Shown here piece after piece: positions 60,116 through 64,000 of a stretch of 64,000 bases of DNA. Both the position numbers and the translations under genes were made by a program. How positions within the stretch are numbered: position 1 is the first letter of the stretch; each line of letters opens with the position of its first letter. The notes under the pieces are model-generated. The model saw only the letters and a program-made list of their open reading frames with translations. It had not been told where the DNA came from and did not search any database. Source of the DNA: Nodosilinea sp. WJT8-NPBG4 (GTDB lineage Bacteria > Cyanobacteriota > Cyanobacteriia > Phormidesmidales > Phormidesmidaceae); NCBI GenBank assembly GCA_019359285.1, contig JAHHHQ010000052.1:1-64000 (forward strand), given 5' to 3'.

Positions 60116-60829
60116 CTACCCCGCCTCATCCTCAAACCGATAGCCCACGCCGGTCACGGTTTTGACAAAGGCGGGTTGCGATGAGTCGGGTTCAACTTTT
60201 TTGCGCAGGCGGGCAATGTGGGTATCGACGACGCGCTCGTCGCCGAAGAAGTCTTCGCCCCAGAGTTTTTCGATTAGGTGGTGGCGGCTCCAGACCCGGC
60301 CGGGGTAGCTCATGAAGGTGGCTAGTAGGTCAAATTCCAGAGGGGTGAGATCGAGAAGTTCTAAGTCGCCAGAGTCAAGCTGGCGGTGGGCGGTGCGCTG
60401 GTCGAGGTCGAGGCTAAAGTGAGCTGTGCGGTAGGTCTGAGCGGGGGCCTCCTGGCTGTGGCGCAGGCTGCGGCGCAGCAGGGCTCGCACCCGGGCCACC
60501 AGTTCCCTGGGGCTAAAGGGCTTGACCAGATAGTCGTCAGCCCCAGTAGACAAACCAATGATGCGGTCAATTTCTTCGCCCCGGGCGGTGAGCATGAGAA
60601 TGTAGGGGTCTTTGGCCCCTGGCCCCTGGCGCACCCGAGCGCACACCTCCAGACCGTCGAGCTTGGGCAGCATGACGTCGAGAATCATCAGATCGGGCTG
60701 GAGAGTCTGCTGGTAGCGCAGGGCGGTTTCGCCGTCGTCGCAGACTTCACAGGTAAAACCCTCTTTTTCGAGGTAAAGCCGAATCAGGCGGGCAATTTCG
60801 GCTTCGTCTTCCACAATTAGAATCAGCAC
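60116..60829 (-). CDS. OmpR/PhoB-family response regulator
   Basis: 237 residues. Receiver domain 1-118: acidic pair VEDEAEI, phosphoacceptor Asp in MILDVMLP (about 51), Thr/Ser in LMLTARGEE, Lys in YLVKPFSPREL. The winged-helix output domain at 130-233 contains LTPLEFDLLATFMSYPGRVW and DTHIARLRKKVEPD. It is complete. No sensor kinase lies next to it in the window; its partner must be encoded elsewhere. Cyanobacterial regulators of this type respond to light, redox or nutrients, but this one is not assigned. A 262-base upstream region separates it from the divergent gene at 61092. Confidence 0.88.
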   Translation of the reverse strand: MLILIVEDEAEIARLIRLYLEKEGFTCEVCDDGETALRYQQTLQPDLMILDVMLPKLDGLEVCARVRQGPGAKDPYILMLTARGEEIDRIIGLSTGADDYLVKPFSPRELVARVRALLRRSLRHSQEAPAQTYRTAHFSLDLDQRTAHRQLDSGDLELLDLTPLEFDLLATFMSYPGRVWSRHHLIEKLWGEDFFGDERVVDTHIARLRKKVEPDSSQPAFVKTVTGVGYRFEDEAG

Positions 60830-61091
60830 CGCAATCTATCACCCCAGATATCTTGTCTCAGAATATCAACCTTGCACTAGCATACTCACTAAGGAAGTCC
60901 CTGCCCCACTCGGGCTAGTCCTTGGGCTAGAACCCAAGCTGGGTGTTGGGATCCGCTGCCGGAGTACAACTCAGGGTTGAGCCTAGGCTTGGGAGCACTT
61001 TAGACAGCTTGGGATTCTTCGCCTGGGCTGTTCGGTTGGGGCGTTCACGCTTTGGAGCACTACGGCTTGGGGCAATATCCATCGGTACGCT

Positions 61092-63029
61092 ATGACCTCA
61101 CTATCACGCTCCATCCACACGGGCTTTGAACCGCTGCAGCGGGCCTTTGCCACCTACCTCAAAGAGACGAAACTCTACCCTGGGTTGACCCTCGACTGCT
61201 CAGAGCGGGCGGGGCGGCTGCTGCTGCTGGCGGAGCACAAGGCCCCGGAGGCGGGTGCGCCCACGGTTTTACTGAAGGATCTGGAGTCGGCGTTTCGGGA
61301 GCTGGTGCCAACGGTGGGGCTGCCAGATGCCGACTGGGCGGCGGTCGATGCCCTGGCGGTGCGGGTTTACCTCAAGCTCAAGGCGGTCGCTCAGCCCTAT
61401 GCGATGCACACGTTCACCTGGCACCCTAAGGATGCGGTGCAGGTGATTTTTCCGGCGACCGCTGTACCCCCTGCGATCGATACTGCGGTTGATATTGAAG
61501 ATGCTGCCGCCGGTGGCCGCCCCGACGATCTGGGGGCCTTTGAGCTGGCTGACGTTGGAGCCGTTGACCCCAACGTCAGTGCTACCGAGGCCAACACCAG
61601 AACGGATTCCCCTGGACTTGGGTTTAGTGATGTGGCCCTAGCGCTGCCCGATGCGGCGGTGCAGTCCCCCGCAGGGCCAGGGTGGGGACAGCGCAGCCAG
61701 AGTTGGGCTCGCCACGGGCTGCGATCGCTGCGGTACTACTGGAGCTATGGTCTGGCGGGGCTAATTTTGGTGGGCAGTGGGGCCTTTGGCTACGCCCTAT
61801 CGCGGCCCTGTGTGGTCGGGAGCTGCGATCGCCTCGCTCAGGCCACCGAATACTACGATCTGGCACAATCCACTCTGGTCGGCAACCCGACCGGCGACGA
61901 CCTGGCTACGGCCCAGGCCGACCTCCAAACGGCGATCGACATGCTGGCCCCCATTCCCACCTGGTCGGCCTACTACGACACAGCCCAGGGCGACCTAACG
62001 CGCTACGAGGGCAACATTGTCTTCCTCAACGCCATTGTTCGCGCCCAGGCGCTGGCCAACGAGGCGGCTAACCTGAGTCAGTCGCCACCTCACCCCGTAG
62101 AGCGGTGGGTTAAGGTGCACCTGCTCTGGCAGCAGGCGATCGACCGGCTCAGCACCGTTTCTGTCGACAGTCCGGCCTTTGACTACAGCCAACAAAAGCT
62201 GCGCGAGTATCGGGCTAATTACAGTGCCATTGGTCGCCGCATCGTTGCCGAAGAGGAGGCTGAGGCCAACTTTAACACCGCCATTCAAACTGGCGAGCTG
62301 GCTCGTCAGCGCATGGAAACCGCCAACTCCCTGGCGGGTTGGCAACTGGCCGCCAAGGAGTGGCAGGCTGCCATCAACGGACTGTCGCTGATTCCTCAGG
62401 GCACCGTGGTCTATGACGAAGCCCAGGCTCAGATTAGGGATTACCAGGGGCAGCTCAACCGCGCCAGCAGCCGCTCTACCCTGGAGGAGGCCGGCGCCCA
62501 AAACTATCACCAGGCGGTGCAGGCCGCCCGCAGCGCCGCCGCTGCCGAGGCTAAGGGCCAGTGGACTCTAGCGGTGACCCAGTGGCGTCAGGCGGTGGGC
62601 AGCGCTCGGCAAATTCCCGCTGACACCATCTTGGCGGCGGAGGGCGGGGTGCTGCTAGAGACCTACCAGCCGGCCTTGGCCAATGCCCAAAATCGCCTCC
62701 GCACCGCCGTGGCACTGCAAACGCTGACCACTAACCTGGCCCAGCTCTGCGAGTTTTCGGCCACTCCCTGCACGGTGCGTGAAGACGCTAGCCAAATTCG
62801 CGTGGTGCTCTCCAGCCAGTACGCCGAGCCCCTGCGCCAGGCCATTACCCCACCAGCGGCGGACGGCACCTTTGCCTTCACCAACCAACTCAACCCCAAC
62901 TCCCAGAAGCTGATTGAGCAAATTATTACCGCCAGCCACCAGGTTGACCGTCAGGTGGCGGTGTACGACGCCCAGGGTGGGTTTGTGGCTCGCTACCGGC
63001 CCGACCTAGGCGGGTTTATCAGAAATTAG
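61092..63029 (+). CDS. Large single-pass membrane protein with coiled-coil repeats, unknown
   Basis: 645 residues. The N-terminal 100 residues are a small folded domain (FATYLKETKLYPGLTLDCSE, later YLKLKAVAQPYAMHTFTWHP). A membrane helix is at about 215-232 (YGLAGLILVGSGAFGYAL). The rest (235-640) is helical with repeated motifs such as YYDLAQSTLVGNPTGDDL, LPPHP-type loops, WQLAAKEWQAAINGLSLIPQ and TLAVTQWRQAVGSARQIPAD, a TPR-like spacing of about 70 residues. The C-terminal end turns beta. Family not recognised; a scaffolding role at the membrane is a guess. It is divergent from the response regulator gene. Confidence 0.65.
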   Translation: MTSLSRSIHTGFEPLQRAFATYLKETKLYPGLTLDCSERAGRLLLLAEHKAPEAGAPTVLLKDLESAFRELVPTVGLPDADWAAVDALAVRVYLKLKAVAQPYAMHTFTWHPKDAVQVIFPATAVPPAIDTAVDIEDAAAGGRPDDLGAFELADVGAVDPNVSATEANTRTDSPGLGFSDVALALPDAAVQSPAGPGWGQRSQSWARHGLRSLRYYWSYGLAGLILVGSGAFGYALSRPCVVGSCDRLAQATEYYDLAQSTLVGNPTGDDLATAQADLQTAIDMLAPIPTWSAYYDTAQGDLTRYEGNIVFLNAIVRAQALANEAANLSQSPPHPVERWVKVHLLWQQAIDRLSTVSVDSPAFDYSQQKLREYRANYSAIGRRIVAEEEAEANFNTAIQTGELARQRMETANSLAGWQLAAKEWQAAINGLSLIPQGTVVYDEAQAQIRDYQGQLNRASSRSTLEEAGAQNYHQAVQAARSAAAAEAKGQWTLAVTQWRQAVGSARQIPADTILAAEGGVLLETYQPALANAQNRLRTAVALQTLTTNLAQLCEFSATPCTVREDASQIRVVLSSQYAEPLRQAITPPAADGTFAFTNQLNPNSQKLIEQIITASHQVDRQVAVYDAQGGFVARYRPDLGGFIRN

Positions 63030-63036
63030 GGCAAAG

Positions 63037-63912
63037 CTATACAGCCACGGGGGAGGCTACCTTGATCTGGTTTTTACCGTTGTACTTAGCGGTGTAGAGG
63101 GCCGCGTCGGCCAGTTGATAGCTCTGGGTAAGGCCCTGGTCAGAGGTAAAGCCGCTGATGCCAATGCTGACCGAGACCAGTGGGCAACGGCTGGGAGGCT
63201 GGAGCTGGGGCATGGTGATCTGCAAAATCTCCTGGCGAATGACCTCGGCCTTATCCAAGGCTTCTTCAGGCAGGCAACCCACCATAAGCAAGGCAAACTC
63301 GTCACCGCCGATGCGGGCAGCTAGGTCAGTAGTGCGAATCTGGCGACTGAGCACCTGCCCAACGGCCTGAAGCAGCTGGTCGCCCACGCTGTGGCCGTAG
63401 GTGTCGTTAATGTCTTTGAACCCGTCTAGGTCGAGCAGCATGAGGGTGTGTCTCATTGCACCGGGTTGATAGACTAGGGTCGTTAGAGCGGCCTCTAGCC
63501 CCCGACGGTTGGCGATGCCGGTGAGGGGATCTTGCTCTACTAGCGCCCGAATGGTGACCAGGTCCTTGTGGGTGTTGAGCAGCTGCGGCACCAGGGCCTT
63601 GAGCTCCCAGGCGGTGTAGAGACTGACCATAGCGGTGATCCAGGTCCAAGCGCCTTCGAGCCAGTAGTTGGTGTGCCAGATGTTCCACACGCGCAGGCAG
63701 TGGCCAATGCCACAGCTAAAAATGAAGGCCGCAAACAGCAGCAGCACCGGCCGAATCTGGGGGTCGATATGTTGCCGGTTGAGTAGCAACAGCAGCGGAA
63801 TCGAAAAATAGGCTACTGCTACTGCTAAGTCACTAACCACGTGCAAGGATGTCAGCGGAGGATCCCATAGGAAACAGGACCCGTGGGGCATAAGAGCAAT
63901 CATGGGAAACAC
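63037..63912 (-). CDS. Diguanylate cyclase with ETR1-type ethylene/copper-binding membrane domain
   Basis: 291 residues. Residues 15-110 have three membrane helices with the ethylene-receptor key residues at the right spacing: Asp28 in VVSDLAVAV, Tyr35 in AVAYFSIPL, Cys67 and His71 in IFSCGIGHCLR (Asp25, Tyr32, Cys65 and His69 in plant ETR1). Residues 125-290 are a GGDEF domain with GGDEF near 201-205 and the RxxD inhibitory site (RTTD) five residues before it, so it is likely an active, product-inhibited c-di-GMP synthase. It links a Cu-bound small-molecule sensor directly to c-di-GMP. Ethylene as the ligand is inference. Confidence 0.86.
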   Translation of the reverse strand: MFPMIALMPHGSCFLWDPPLTSLHVVSDLAVAVAYFSIPLLLLLNRQHIDPQIRPVLLLFAAFIFSCGIGHCLRVWNIWHTNYWLEGAWTWITAMVSLYTAWELKALVPQLLNTHKDLVTIRALVEQDPLTGIANRRGLEAALTTLVYQPGAMRHTLMLLDLDGFKDINDTYGHSVGDQLLQAVGQVLSRQIRTTDLAARIGGDEFALLMVGCLPEEALDKAEVIRQEILQITMPQLQPPSRCPLVSVSIGISGFTSDQGLTQSYQLADAALYTAKYNGKNQIKVASPVAV

Positions 63913-64000
63913 ACTTAAGGGGGCAGGCGATATACCTGCGGTGGGTAGTTGGGCCTGCCGCTCATGTCATGGCACTACTGCGCACAACGGTAGGGCAACA

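Overview
The window looks like chromosome from a filamentous, Leptolyngbya/Nodosilinea-like cyanobacterium. The evidence is the density of the HIP1 octamer GCGATCGC on both strands, GC-rich codon use in the conserved genes, and many families typical of cyanobacteria (DUF3095, MerR-like/vWA pair, four-cysteine Ser/Thr kinase, ManC-phosphomannomutase fusion). The species cannot be fixed from sequence alone.

Layout. 0-3 kb: an uncertain left edge, then a MerR-like regulator overlapping a von Willebrand factor A protein. 3-10 kb: a LysR regulator fused to an ABC-type solute-binding domain, divergent from a four-gene cluster encoding an AprA-like flavoprotein, a 2x[4Fe-4S] ferredoxin, a HEAT-repeat protein and an Mrp/NBP35 Fe-S carrier ATPase. 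This is probably a redox system for an organosulfur or related anionic substrate. 10-15 kb: two ABC half-transporters with the complementary degenerate/consensus ATPase motifs of a heterodimeric exporter (TM287/288, BmrCD type), split by about 1.7 kb holding a degenerate repeat array, two TPR-gene remnants and a VapBC-like toxin-antitoxin pair. 15-35 kb: accessory metabolism (SDR, MocR regulator, acetyltransferases, transglutaminase, flavin-binding proteins, macro domain, hydrolases, AEC carrier, methyltransferase, RNase HI, NERD helicase, EEP-fold enzyme), including several genes broken by single-base frameshifts.

36-42 kb is a gene graveyard and mobile region. It holds a frameshifted integrase beside iteron-like repeats, an HNH endonuclease gene split in two, and between its halves a ~1.75 kb insert carrying a protelomerase-like tyrosine recombinase, a small membrane peptide and an HTH gene with a phage-like divergent control region. 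A nonsense-riddled protein kinase lies upstream. 43-50 kb: a membrane transglutaminase, then an intact cobalt-type nitrile hydratase operon (CobW/P47K-like GTPase, DUF1097 membrane protein, beta and alpha subunits, accessory protein, HupE metal permease). A 21-bp palindrome occurs four times around this block.

51-64 kb returns to conserved chromosome: ssb overlapping a mannose-1-phosphate guanylyltransferase/phosphomannomutase fusion, a small membrane protein overlapping a methyltransferase, an SH3 lipoprotein, a frameshifted MerR regulator, a class A beta-lactamase-like protein, a TrmJ-type RNA methyltransferase, an OmpR-family response regulator, a coiled TM protein, and a diguanylate cyclase with an ETR1-type ethylene/copper-binding membrane domain.

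The strongest leads are the LysR-SBP/AprAB-like/Mrp cluster, the protelomerase-like insert in the HNH gene, the complete nitrile hydratase operon with its metal-supply genes, and the ETR1-GGDEF receptor. About a dozen single-base frameshifts in accessory genes could be real decay or assembly error; this cannot be decided from the sequence.
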